The notes beneath the pieces were generated by a model, which saw only the letters and a program-made list of their open reading frames with translations, was not told the origin of the DNA and searched no databases. A program made the position numbers and the translations under genes. DNA of 52,119 nt, taken from NCBI GenBank assembly GCA_946188155.1, contig CAMHUC010000020.1:1-52119 (forward strand). The letters are read 5' to 3'. This stretch comes from an uncultured bacterium. GTDB taxonomy: Bacteria > Bacteroidota > Bacteroidia > Bacteroidales > Bacteroidaceae. The first letter of the stretch is position 1; the number at the start of each line of letters is the position of its first letter. Shown here piece by piece: positions 28,130 to 36,109 of the stretch.

Positions 28130-30327
28130 ATGCTGAGTGAGATCCGATTGCGCCTGCGGTCAACCTCTACGACGCGCACTCGGACGTGCTGATGCAGTTT
28201 CACCACGTCGAGCGGATGGTTGATGCGACGGTTGGCCATCTGTGAGATGTGTACCAGCCCGTCCTGATGTACGCCGATGTCGACGAAGGCTCCAAAGTTT
28301 GTAATGTTGGTGACGATGCCCGGTAGCTCCATCCCTTCGATGAGGTCGTCGACAGAGGATACGTTTCTGTCGAACTCAAACTCCTCGATGTGCTCTCGCG
28401 GGTCACGGCCCGGTTTCTCCAGTTCGCTGAGAATATCCGTGAGTGTGGGCATGCCTACCTGACTGGTAACGTATCGCTGGATGTCGATGGCCTCGCGTTT
28501 CTCCTTATTATTGATAAGGTCTACCACGCGGCAACCCTGATCCTTGGCCATCTGCTCCACGATGGCGTAGCTCTCCGGGTGTACGGCAGAGTTGTCGAGC
28601 GGGTTCTTCGCATCGGGTATTCTGAGGAATCCAGCACATTGCAGGAATGCCGCCGGACCAAGCCGGGGCACCTTCTTCAGCTGGGCGCGCGAGGTGAAGA
28701 CTCCATTCTCCCTTCTGTAGTCCACGATATTCTTGGCTAATGCGGGTCCCAGCCCGCTGACGTACATCAGCAGATGCTGCGAGGCGGTATTGAGGTTGAC
28801 GCCTACTTGGTTGACGCAGCTTTCGACGGTCTGGTCGAGGGAGTGCTTGAGCTTCGACTGGTCTACGTCGTGCTGATATTGCCCCACTCCGATGCTCTTG
28901 GGGTCAATCTTGACGAGTTCGGCCAGCGGGTCCATCAGCCGTCGGGCGATGGATACGGCTCCACGCACGGTGACGTCCTCATCAGGGAATTCCTCACGGG
29001 CTATCTTGGAGGCAGAGTATACGGATGCGCCGTCTTCGGATACTACGAAGAGTTGAGGAACGGCAGCAGCATTTTCACTCGGCCTGCTGGGCATTTTTGC
29101 AGAATCAGGGATGCTGTACCGGCCGGCCAATACGTCACGTATGAAGTCGTTGGTCTCGCGCGAGGCGGTACCATTACCTATCGAGATGGCTTCTATCTGG
29201 TACTTCTTCAGCATTTTCCCCACGGCGACTGCCGCCTCCATGCGCTTGTTGACAGGCGGGTGGGGGAAGATGGCCTCATGGTGTAGCAGATTTCCCTGTG
29301 CATCGAGGCATACCACCTTGCAGCCTGTTCGGAATCCGGGGTCGATGCCCATCACGCGTTTCTGTCCGAGTGGTGCGCCCAGAAGCAGCTGCCGCAGGTT
29401 TTCGGCAAAGACGCGGATGGCCTCATCGTCGGCCTTCTCCTTGCTGAGGGCTGCGAATTCTGTCTCGATGGAGGGCTTGAGCAGTCGCTTGTAGCCGTCC
29501 TCCACGGCTTCGGCCACCAGACGTCCGCAAGCGGTGTTGCCGTAGACGTAGTGGCGTTTCAGTCGCTCCACGCATTCATCATCGTCGGGTGAGATGGTGA
29601 TACGCAGGATGCCCTCGCCCTCACCCCTTCGCATGGCGAGCAGCCGGTGGGAGGTACAGCGGCGCAGGGGTTCCTGCCAGTCGAAGTAGTCGGAATACTT
29701 GGCTGCCTCATCGGTGTCGGCCTTGGCCTTGACCACCTTCGAGATGATGACGGCCTGTCGCCTGAAGGCGCCGCGCAGCTGCTGTCGGCTCCGTTCGTCC
29801 TCGCTGACGGTTTCGGCGATAATGTCCTGAGCACCCTTGAGGGCTTCTGCTGTGGTGGCTACTGCCGCAACACCGTTCTTCTCAGGATGCAGGAATCGCC
29901 GTGCGGCAGCCTCGGGGTCGCGCTCGCGCTGTAGCATCAGCAGCTGGGCAAGCGGTTCGAGGCCCTGCTCGCGAGCTATCTGTGCGCGGGTCCGTCGTTT
30001 GGGCTTGAAGGGCAGGTAGATGTCCTCCAGCTCGGCGTTTTCCCAGCAGTCGTCAATGCGTTTCTGCAGCTCGGGTGTCATCTTTCCGAGATCGATGATG
30101 GTCTTGACGACGGTCTCTTTGCGCTTTTGGATGTCCTTCAGACGTTCGTACTGGTCGCTGATGGCGGCTATCTGCACCTCGTCGAAGCCCCCTGTCCGCT
30201 CCTTGCGGTATCTGGCGATGAAGGGGATGGTACAGCCCTCGTCGATCAGCGCTATCGTATTGGCTACGCCACTTTCCTTCAGGTTGAGTCGAGTGGCTAT
30301 TAGGCTGGCAAATATGTTCTTTTCCAT
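28111..30327 (-). CDS. tex: Tex-family RNA-binding transcription accessory protein
   Basis: Tex is a conserved nucleic-acid-binding protein related to eukaryotic Spt6, implicated in transcription and stress responses. The 738-aa protein has the N-terminal helical Tex domain (TIALIDEGCTIPFIARYRKERTG), a YqgF/RNase H-like fold (VMGIDPGFRTGCKVVCLD), helix-hairpin-helix motifs (VGVNLNTASQHLLMYVSGLG) and a C-terminal S1 domain (MELPGIVTNITNFGAFVDIG to RISLSMKG). The start at 30327 (MEKNIFASLIATRLNL) matches the family; a longer frame to 30360 runs through the promoter. Confidence 0.95.
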   Translation of the reverse strand: MEKNIFASLIATRLNLKESGVANTIALIDEGCTIPFIARYRKERTGGFDEVQIAAISDQYERLKDIQKRKETVVKTIIDLGKMTPELQKRIDDCWENAELEDIYLPFKPKRRTRAQIAREQGLEPLAQLLMLQRERDPEAAARRFLHPEKNGVAAVATTAEALKGAQDIIAETVSEDERSRQQLRGAFRRQAVIISKVVKAKADTDEAAKYSDYFDWQEPLRRCTSHRLLAMRRGEGEGILRITISPDDDECVERLKRHYVYGNTACGRLVAEAVEDGYKRLLKPSIETEFAALSKEKADDEAIRVFAENLRQLLLGAPLGQKRVMGIDPGFRTGCKVVCLDAQGNLLHHEAIFPHPPVNKRMEAAVAVGKMLKKYQIEAISIGNGTASRETNDFIRDVLAGRYSIPDSAKMPSRPSENAAAVPQLFVVSEDGASVYSASKIAREEFPDEDVTVRGAVSIARRLMDPLAELVKIDPKSIGVGQYQHDVDQSKLKHSLDQTVESCVNQVGVNLNTASQHLLMYVSGLGPALAKNIVDYRRENGVFTSRAQLKKVPRLGPAAFLQCAGFLRIPDAKNPLDNSAVHPESYAIVEQMAKDQGCRVVDLINNKEKREAIDIQRYVTSQVGMPTLTDILSELEKPGRDPREHIEEFEFDRNVSSVDDLIEGMELPGIVTNITNFGAFVDIGVHQDGLVHISQMANRRINHPLDVVKLHQHVRVRVVEVDRRRNRISLSMKGVLQ

Positions 30328-30349
30328 ATCAAAATGAATAATTTCCGTG

Positions 30350-30357
30350 CAAAAATA
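30350..30357 (-). promoter_or_regulatory. -7 element for tex
   Basis: On the minus strand it reads TATTTTTG followed by CA, 22 bases upstream of the tex start. It lies back to back with the promoter of the LolA-like gene. Confidence 0.55.
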
Positions 30358-30379
30358 CAAATAATCCGTGAGAATTGTG

Positions 30380-30387
30380 TAATTTTG
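30380..30387 (+). promoter_or_regulatory. -7 element for the LolA-like gene
   Basis: TAATTTTG followed by CAG, 21 bases before the ATG at 30409. No clear -33 is seen. Confidence 0.5.
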
Positions 30388-30408
30388 CAGCCCAAAATGA
30401 TTATATTA

Positions 30409-31035
30409 ATGAGAAATAGTATTTTTTTAGTGCTCATGCTGTTAGTGTCGGCACTCTGTGAGGTGTCGGCCCAGGAGACGGCCAATTCACGGCAGGCGCG
30501 CCGCATCTTCACCAATGCCTATCAGCAGGTGTTCGGAGAGCAGGGGGCCACGCTTCGCTACGACGTGAACATCACAGGCATCTACAAGACGGCCGGCCAG
30601 ATATGGTTCAAGGGCAAGAAGAGCAAGTTCTCCGATGCCAAGACCGATTCCTGGAACGACGGCGTGACGGTATATACCGTCAGGAAGAATAAGAAACGGA
30701 AACGGGAGGTGGAGATTCACAACGCCCGCAAGAACAAGTCGGACAAGTATTCGAGTAAGTTCAAGTTTGAACCCGACAATTTCGACTACAGCATCGCCAA
30801 CCATGAGGAAGGACTGATGGTGACGCTGAAGGCCAAGAAGGGCACGAAAGGCATCAAGGAGGCGCAGGTCCTGCTGAAGCCCCAGACGTACGAGCCCATC
30901 CGGGTGCGCATCAAGATTGCCTTCATCTGGACTACGATCAAGATCAGCGAGTTCAGGTCGGGAGGCATTACCGACGAGATACTGCGCTTCCCGGCAGAAC
31001 AATTCCAAGACTATAAGTTTATTGACAAACGATGA
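30409..31035 (+). CDS. LolA-like outer-membrane lipoprotein carrier-fold protein
   Basis: A 208-aa exported protein with signal peptide MRNSIFLVLMLLVSALCEVSA. The mature part follows the half-barrel pattern of LolA-like proteins in Bacteroidales: an early helix (ARRIFTNAYQQVFGEQ), a strand series with AGQIWFKGKKSKFSDAKT, and WNDGVTVYTVRKNKKEVEI-type strands. I infer a periplasmic lipid or lipoprotein carrier, although the sequence is too diverged to call LolA itself. The start at 30409 rather than 30334 follows from the signal peptide and promoter. It overlaps the ABC-F gene by 4 bases (ATGA). Confidence 0.78.
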   Translation: MRNSIFLVLMLLVSALCEVSAQETANSRQARRIFTNAYQQVFGEQGATLRYDVNITGIYKTAGQIWFKGKKSKFSDAKTDSWNDGVTVYTVRKNKKRKREVEIHNARKNKSDKYSSKFKFEPDNFDYSIANHEEGLMVTLKAKKGTKGIKEAQVLLKPQTYEPIRVRIKIAFIWTTIKISEFRSGGITDEILRFPAEQFQDYKFIDKR

Positions 31036-33008
31036 TATCTGTAGAAGGACTGAAAGTGGAATTCGGGGTGAAACCCCTGTTCGTGGATGCCAGCTTTGTC
31101 ATCAACGATCGCGACCGTATCGCCCTTGTGGGTAAGAACGGTGCAGGCAAGTCGACCCTGTTGAAGATTCTCTGCGGCCAGCAGAAACCGACGTCGGGCA
31201 ACGTGAGTATTCCCAACGACTGCCGCATCGGCTACCTGCCCCAGGTGATGATTCTCCAGGACGACACAACGGTGAGGGAAGAGACCCAGAAGGCCTTTGC
31301 CGACATTACGCGGATGAAGGAACGCCTGGAGGAGATGAACCGGCAGCTGGCTGAGCGTACTGATTATGAGAGCGAGGGCTATCTGCAGCTGATAGAGAAA
31401 TACACCTCAGAGCACGAGCGCTACATGATGATGGGCGCAGGCAACTACGAGGCAGAGATAGAACGCACGTTGACAGGTCTGGGCTTCGAACGCACCGACT
31501 TTGACCGGCCCACGTCGGAATTCTCCGGCGGCTGGCGCATGCGTATAGAACTGGCAAAGATTCTGCTGCAGAAGCCCGACGTGCTGTTGCTCGATGAGCC
31601 CACTAACCATCTCGACATCGAGTCGATACAATGGCTTGAGCAGCTGCTGGCGCAGTCGTCGAGTGCGGTGGTGCTCGTCAGTCATGACCGTGCTTTTATA
31701 AATAATGTATCGAACCGCACGCTGGAAATTTCCTGCGGACGGGTAATCGACTATCGTGTGAAGTACGACGAGTACGTCGTGCTACGCAAGGAACGCCGTG
31801 AACAGCAGTTGAGGGCTTACGAGAACCAACAGAAGGAAGTGGCTGACATGAAGGCGTTTATCGAGCGGTTCCGTTATCAGGCCACCAAGGCTGTCCAGGT
31901 TCAGCAGAAAATCAAGCAGCTGGAGAAAGTGGTGCCTATTGAGATTGACGAGGTGGACAACTCGGCCATGCACCTGAAGTTCCCGCCCTGCCTGCGCAGC
32001 GGCGACTATCCCGTCATCTGCGACGAAGTACGAAAGGACTATGGCCCCCACACGGTATTCGACCACGTGACGCTGACCATCAAGCGTGGTGAGAAGGTAG
32101 CCTTCGTGGGCAAGAACGGCGAGGGCAAGTCGACGCTCGTGAAGTGCATCATGGGTGAGATACCCTATACCGGTGAGCTGAAAATAGGGCACAACATCCA
32201 GATCGGCTACTTCGCCCAGAATCAGGCCCAGCTGCTCGACGAGAACCTGACCGTCTTCCAGACGATAGACAACGTGGCGAAGGGCGAGATACGCCTCCGC
32301 ATCAACGATATCCTCGGTGCCTTCATGTTCGGCGGAGAAGAGTCGGATAAGAAGGTGAAAGTGCTCAGTGGCGGCGAGCGGAGCCGACTGGCTATGATCC
32401 GCCTGCTGTTGGAGCCTGTGAACCTGCTGATCCTCGACGAGCCCACGAACCATCTCGACATGCCATCGAAGGACGTGCTCAAGGAGGCCATCAAGGCCTT
32501 CGACGGAACGGCAATCATCGTCAGCCACGACCGAGAGTTCCTCGACGGACTGGTGACGAAGGTCTATGAGTTCGGGGGCGGGCGTGTCAGAGAGCATCTT
32601 GGAGGCATCTACGACTTCCTCCGTGCGAAGCAAATCACCGAACTCAACGAGCTTGGCAAGGAAACAAATAGTCCCACCCCCTGGGACAAAACGTCCCAAC
32701 CGGTGGGACAAAGTGTCCCACCCCCTGGGACAAATAGGGACATCCTTTCAAAATCCCTTTCCTATGCCGAGCACAAGGAACAGCAGAAGCGGCTGAAGCG
32801 TGCCGAGAAGGCCGTCAAGGAGTCGGAGGCAAAGATAGAGAAGATGGAGCAGCGGCTGAAGGAACTCGACTCGCTGCTGATGAATCCCGAAAATGCCTCG
32901 GACATGGAGCTGGTGACGGAGTACACCACCGTCAAGCAGAGTCTCGACGAAGAGGTGGACCGCTGGGAGAAGCTGAGCGAGGAAATGGATTCGATAACGG
33001 TTAATTAA
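31032..33008 (+). CDS. ABC-F family ATPase (ribosome-associated type)
   Basis: A 658-aa protein with two ABC ATPase domains and no membrane segment, the ABC-F plan. Domain 1 has Walker A GKNGAGKSTLL (36-46), signature FSGGWRMR and LLLDEPTNHLD. Domain 2 has GKNGEGKSTLVK, LSGGERSRL and LILDEPTNHLD. Members such as EttA and Uup act on translating ribosomes. A charged linker (about 250-305) and a C-terminal coiled coil (about 575-655) fit the Uup-like group. A repeat-derived insertion lies before the coiled coil (see 32669-32734). Its start overlaps the LolA-like gene. Confidence 0.93.
   Translation: MISVEGLKVEFGVKPLFVDASFVINDRDRIALVGKNGAGKSTLLKILCGQQKPTSGNVSIPNDCRIGYLPQVMILQDDTTVREETQKAFADITRMKERLEEMNRQLAERTDYESEGYLQLIEKYTSEHERYMMMGAGNYEAEIERTLTGLGFERTDFDRPTSEFSGGWRMRIELAKILLQKPDVLLLDEPTNHLDIESIQWLEQLLAQSSSAVVLVSHDRAFINNVSNRTLEISCGRVIDYRVKYDEYVVLRKERREQQLRAYENQQKEVADMKAFIERFRYQATKAVQVQQKIKQLEKVVPIEIDEVDNSAMHLKFPPCLRSGDYPVICDEVRKDYGPHTVFDHVTLTIKRGEKVAFVGKNGEGKSTLVKCIMGEIPYTGELKIGHNIQIGYFAQNQAQLLDENLTVFQTIDNVAKGEIRLRINDILGAFMFGGEESDKKVKVLSGGERSRLAMIRLLLEPVNLLILDEPTNHLDMPSKDVLKEAIKAFDGTAIIVSHDREFLDGLVTKVYEFGGGRVREHLGGIYDFLRAKQITELNELGKETNSPTPWDKTSQPVGQSVPPPGTNRDILSKSLSYAEHKEQQKRLKRAEKAVKESEAKIEKMEQRLKELDSLLMNPENASDMELVTEYTTVKQSLDEEVDRWEKLSEEMDSITVN
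32669..32734 (+). repeat. Three 22-bp palindromic units inside the ABC-F gene
   Basis: Three tandem 22-base units (32669, 32691 and 32713), each with a core of the form GTCCCA-N5-TGGGAC followed by AAA. Cores 1 and 3 are identical (CCCCC centre) and core 2 has ACCGG. One unit is not a multiple of three, but three are (66 bases), so the reading frame is kept. The encoded stretch is Pro/Thr/Gln-rich and falls in the linker between the second ATPase domain and the coiled coil. Confidence 0.85.
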
Positions 33009-33022
33009 CAGAACATACGATT

Positions 33023-35056
33023 ATGAAAAGAATTGCAACAATGATGGCAATGGCATCAATTTCGCTGATGACCATGGCGCAAGGACAGCTCGGCACAGGT
33101 GTCGACCTGTCCGACCTCAACACAAGTGTGCGCTCTGGAGACGATTTCTATGAGTACGCCTGCGGGGGCTGGATGAAGAATCACCCCCTGCCTGCTGCCT
33201 ACTCCCGCTATGGTAGCTTCGAACGCCTGCAGGAGGACAACGACAATCGCATCAACGGCATCCTGACGGAACTGTTGGGCAATCGCTACGAGAAGGGTAG
33301 CGTGGAGCAGAAGTTGAGCGACCTCTACCGGCTGGCGATGGACTCCGTCCGCCGCAACCAGGAGGGAGTGGCACCGCTGATGCCTCTCATCAGGCGCCTT
33401 GAAGGTGCCAAGACCAATGAGCAGCTGCTGGCCATCCAGCTGGAGTATGCGCCATACGGTGAGCAGGAGTTCTTTGTGGCCGGTTTCGGAGCCGACGAGA
33501 AGAATGCCACCCAGAATATCCTGAATGTCTCGCAGGGCGGATTGTCGATGGGGCAGAAGGAGTACTATCTGGACAATGACAAGGCTACGGCCGACATCCG
33601 TGAAGCCTTTAAGAAGCATGTAGTCAAGATGTTCCAGCTGTTTGGCTTCAGCAAAGGTGCAGCCACGAAGAAGATGCAGAACATTATGCGGGTGGAGACG
33701 GCTCTGGCCAAGGTCAGCAAGTCGCGAACAGAACTCCGCGACCCCGAGGCCAACTACAACAAGATGACGCTCCAGACCTTTGAACAAAACTATCCCCATC
33801 TGCCGTTGGTGAAGGTGATGAATGCCCAGGGCATTGACACGAAGTATCTGCAGGAGATGGTTGTCGGCCAGCCGGCATTCCTCGAAGGTGCCGACAAGCT
33901 GGTGGGCAGCATCAAGCCTGCCGAGTATCGCGACGTGATGGAGTGGGGCTTCATCAACGGTGCCGCCAGCTACCTGAGCGATGCCACCCAGGCCGAAAAA
34001 TTCGACTTCAACGGTCGCGTCCGCTCGGGCCGCAAGGAAGACCATCCCTTGTGGAAGCGCAGCACCGGTCAGCTGGAGCGCGTGATGGGCGAGGCCCTGG
34101 GCAAGGTCTACTCGGAGAAGTACTTCCCCGAAGCCGCCAAGAAGCGTATGCTCACGCTGGTAAAGAACCTGCAGATAGCCCTTGGCGAGCGCATCGCCGC
34201 CCAGGACTGGATGGACGACTCCACCAAGGTCAACGCCCTGCTGAAGCTGAACTCCTTCTATGTGAAGGTGGGCTATCCCGACAAGTGGACCGACATGTCG
34301 AAGCTCCAGATAGACCCTGAAAAATCTTACTACGACAACATCCTCGAGTGCCACCGATTCTGGAATGCCTGGCGCATAGACCATACGGTAGGCAAACCCG
34401 TCGACCGTGACGACTGGTATATGACCCCCCAGACGGTGAATGCCTACTATAACCCCACGACGAACGAGATCTGTTTCCCCGCCGGCATTCTGCAGCGCCC
34501 GTTCTTCGACATGGAGGCCGACGATGCCTTTAACTATGGGGCCATCGGCGTGGTGATTGGCCACGAGATGACTCATGGCTTCGATGACCAAGGCCGCCGT
34601 TTCGACAAGGATGGAAACATGAAGGACTGGTGGACGGCTGCTGATGCAAAGAACTTTACAGCCCGCACGGACAAGTATGCCGACTTCTTCTCGAACATCA
34701 GCGTGCTGCCCGACCTGAAGGGCAATGGTCGGCTGACACTGGGCGAGAATCTGGCCGACCACGGAGGACTGCAGGTGGCATGGGCTGCCTATCAGAACGC
34801 CACCAAGCGCGAGCCCCTCGGTGTGAAGGACGGACTTACCGCCGACCAGCGCTTCTTCCTGGCATACGCCGGCGTATGGGCGGGAAACATTACAGAGGCT
34901 GAGATTCGCAACCGCACGAAGAGCGACCCCCACGCCCTGGGCCGCTGGCGCGTGAATGGCGCCCTGCCACACATCAAGGCATGGTATGAGGCTTTCGGCG
35001 TGAAGGAAGGCGACAAAATGTTTATCCCCGAATCCGAGCGCCTACAGCTGTGGTAA
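33023..35056 (+). CDS. M13 family zinc metallopeptidase (PepO/neprilysin-like)
   Basis: An exported endopeptidase of the neprilysin family, 677 aa, with signal peptide MKRIATMMAMASISLMTMAQG. The zinc site is complete: HEMTH at 514-518 within VVIGHEMTHGFDDQGRRFD, and the third ligand Glu575 in ENLADHGGL. The substrate-binding NAYYNPTTNEICFPAGILQ precedes it, and the family ending (RVNGALPHIKAWYEAFG to RLQLW) is present. It probably degrades small peptides in the periplasm. It starts 14 bases after the ABC-F gene and ends at a terminator. Confidence 0.95.
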   Translation: MKRIATMMAMASISLMTMAQGQLGTGVDLSDLNTSVRSGDDFYEYACGGWMKNHPLPAAYSRYGSFERLQEDNDNRINGILTELLGNRYEKGSVEQKLSDLYRLAMDSVRRNQEGVAPLMPLIRRLEGAKTNEQLLAIQLEYAPYGEQEFFVAGFGADEKNATQNILNVSQGGLSMGQKEYYLDNDKATADIREAFKKHVVKMFQLFGFSKGAATKKMQNIMRVETALAKVSKSRTELRDPEANYNKMTLQTFEQNYPHLPLVKVMNAQGIDTKYLQEMVVGQPAFLEGADKLVGSIKPAEYRDVMEWGFINGAASYLSDATQAEKFDFNGRVRSGRKEDHPLWKRSTGQLERVMGEALGKVYSEKYFPEAAKKRMLTLVKNLQIALGERIAAQDWMDDSTKVNALLKLNSFYVKVGYPDKWTDMSKLQIDPEKSYYDNILECHRFWNAWRIDHTVGKPVDRDDWYMTPQTVNAYYNPTTNEICFPAGILQRPFFDMEADDAFNYGAIGVVIGHEMTHGFDDQGRRFDKDGNMKDWWTAADAKNFTARTDKYADFFSNISVLPDLKGNGRLTLGENLADHGGLQVAWAAYQNATKREPLGVKDGLTADQRFFLAYAGVWAGNITEAEIRNRTKSDPHALGRWRVNGALPHIKAWYEAFGVKEGDKMFIPESERLQLW

Positions 35057-35078
35057 ACAGGTCTGAAAGTATAAAAAT

Positions 35079-35113
35079 GCCGTCGTAAATGTAAATTTGC
35101 GGCGGTTTTTTTT
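35079..35113 (+). terminator. Rho-independent terminator after the M13 peptidase
   Basis: GCCGTCGTAAAT (35079-35090) pairs with a right arm ending in GCGGCGG (G-U pairs allowed), followed by eight T at 35106-35113. The T run overlaps the -33 region of the next promoter. Confidence 0.85.
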
Positions 35114-35141
35114 GTTTGTATTGATAAATTTATTATCTTTG
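35111..35141 (+). promoter_or_regulatory. Consensus Bacteroidetes promoter of the kinase/AAA locus
   Basis: TTTG at 35111-35114, a 19-base spacer, and TATCTTTG at 35134-35141 match the Bacteroidetes consensus perfectly. It lies 26 bases before the first start codon and is the only promoter I can see for the five-gene locus up to 43805. Confidence 0.8.
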
Positions 35142-35167
35142 CACCTAACTAAAGTTAAAAATCATAT

Positions 35168-36109
35168 ATGATGAACGAAGATATTACTCTCGACCCTGCA
35201 AAAGAAGCCGCTGGCGCGCAGCAGTTGCAACATCAGGAACTGGCGATGGAGAAGCCCTCCGAGAGGCAGTCCCAGCAGCGCATGCAAGCTCGCGCAGCAG
35301 CCGGAGTCCAATGTCCTTACTGTGGTACTATGAATGAGCCCGAGGCTGTTTTCTGTGCCTCGTGCGGCAAGCCGATAGGTGTCGTCAAATGTCCCAACTG
35401 CGGAGCGGAGATCGACCCCGACGCAGACTTCTGCGAGACCTGTCACCACTATATCCGCCAAGACATCTGCTCCTTCTGCGGCGCCCATCTGACGGGCAAG
35501 GAAGCCTTCTGCCCCGAGTGCGGAAGTCCGCGCGGAGGCATCGTCTGTCCCACTTGTCACACGCTCAACGACTTCTCTTTCTGCAAGCACTGCGGCACCC
35601 CTCTGACCGAGGAGGCCAAGCTGTTGCTCAAGGAGTTGCAGCGCACACCCGAATACCGGGAGATGGAACAGCTGGCACAGGAGCTACAGCAGATGGACAT
35701 GGTGATCCCCATCAGCTCAGAGCGCGACAAGGTGCGTTTCCAGGTTAACAGCAAGTTGCGCGAGCGGGTGCTCACGCTGCTGGCACGCGACAGGGGCGTG
35801 GTCAATCCCGTCATCCCGGACAGAGGCGGGGAACCCGTTGACAAGAAGGTGCTCGACGCCAAGAAGCATGAGCGGCTGGAGCAGCTGGCTGCCCTGCTGG
35901 AGAAGATGGCCCAGAAGCCGCAGCCGCAGCCCGCCAAGGTGCGCAACTATGCCATGGCCTGCAAGCCTCAGGGTGTCCGCCTGGCATGGGAGTGCAATTT
36001 CAAGCACGCCCTGCACTCCAGTCCCTGCGGCTGTGCCAAGCCGCAGCTGGGCGGCAAATGGATTATACTCGGCAAGAATTCACGTAAAGAAATTAAAGAC
36101 GATATATAA
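35168..36109 (+). CDS. Protein with four zinc ribbons
   Basis: A 313-aa cytosolic protein. After a Gln-rich N-terminus there are four consecutive CxxC...CxxC zinc ribbons: Cys49/52/63/66, Cys75/78/89/92, Cys101/104/115/118 and Cys127/130/139/142. A helical charged region follows (about 148-275), then a small C-terminal part (WECNFKHALHSSPCGCAKP) with three more Cys/His. Such double-zinc-ribbon proteins are usually adaptors. It is the first gene of the locus and its stop overlaps the kinase start by one base (TAATG). I infer a scaffold or sensor for the kinase/AAA system. ATG at 35171 is an equally possible start. Confidence 0.85.
   Translation: MMNEDITLDPAKEAAGAQQLQHQELAMEKPSERQSQQRMQARAAAGVQCPYCGTMNEPEAVFCASCGKPIGVVKCPNCGAEIDPDADFCETCHHYIRQDICSFCGAHLTGKEAFCPECGSPRGGIVCPTCHTLNDFSFCKHCGTPLTEEAKLLLKELQRTPEYREMEQLAQELQQMDMVIPISSERDKVRFQVNSKLRERVLTLLARDRGVVNPVIPDRGGEPVDKKVLDAKKHERLEQLAALLEKMAQKPQPQPAKVRNYAMACKPQGVRLAWECNFKHALHSSPCGCAKPQLGGKWIILGKNSRKEIKDDI

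Noticed and set aside
33056..34972. 638-aa minus-strand frame opposite the M13 peptidase
   Set aside because: Long only because of G+C-rich codon bias on the coding strand; the plus strand holds the HEMTH peptidase.
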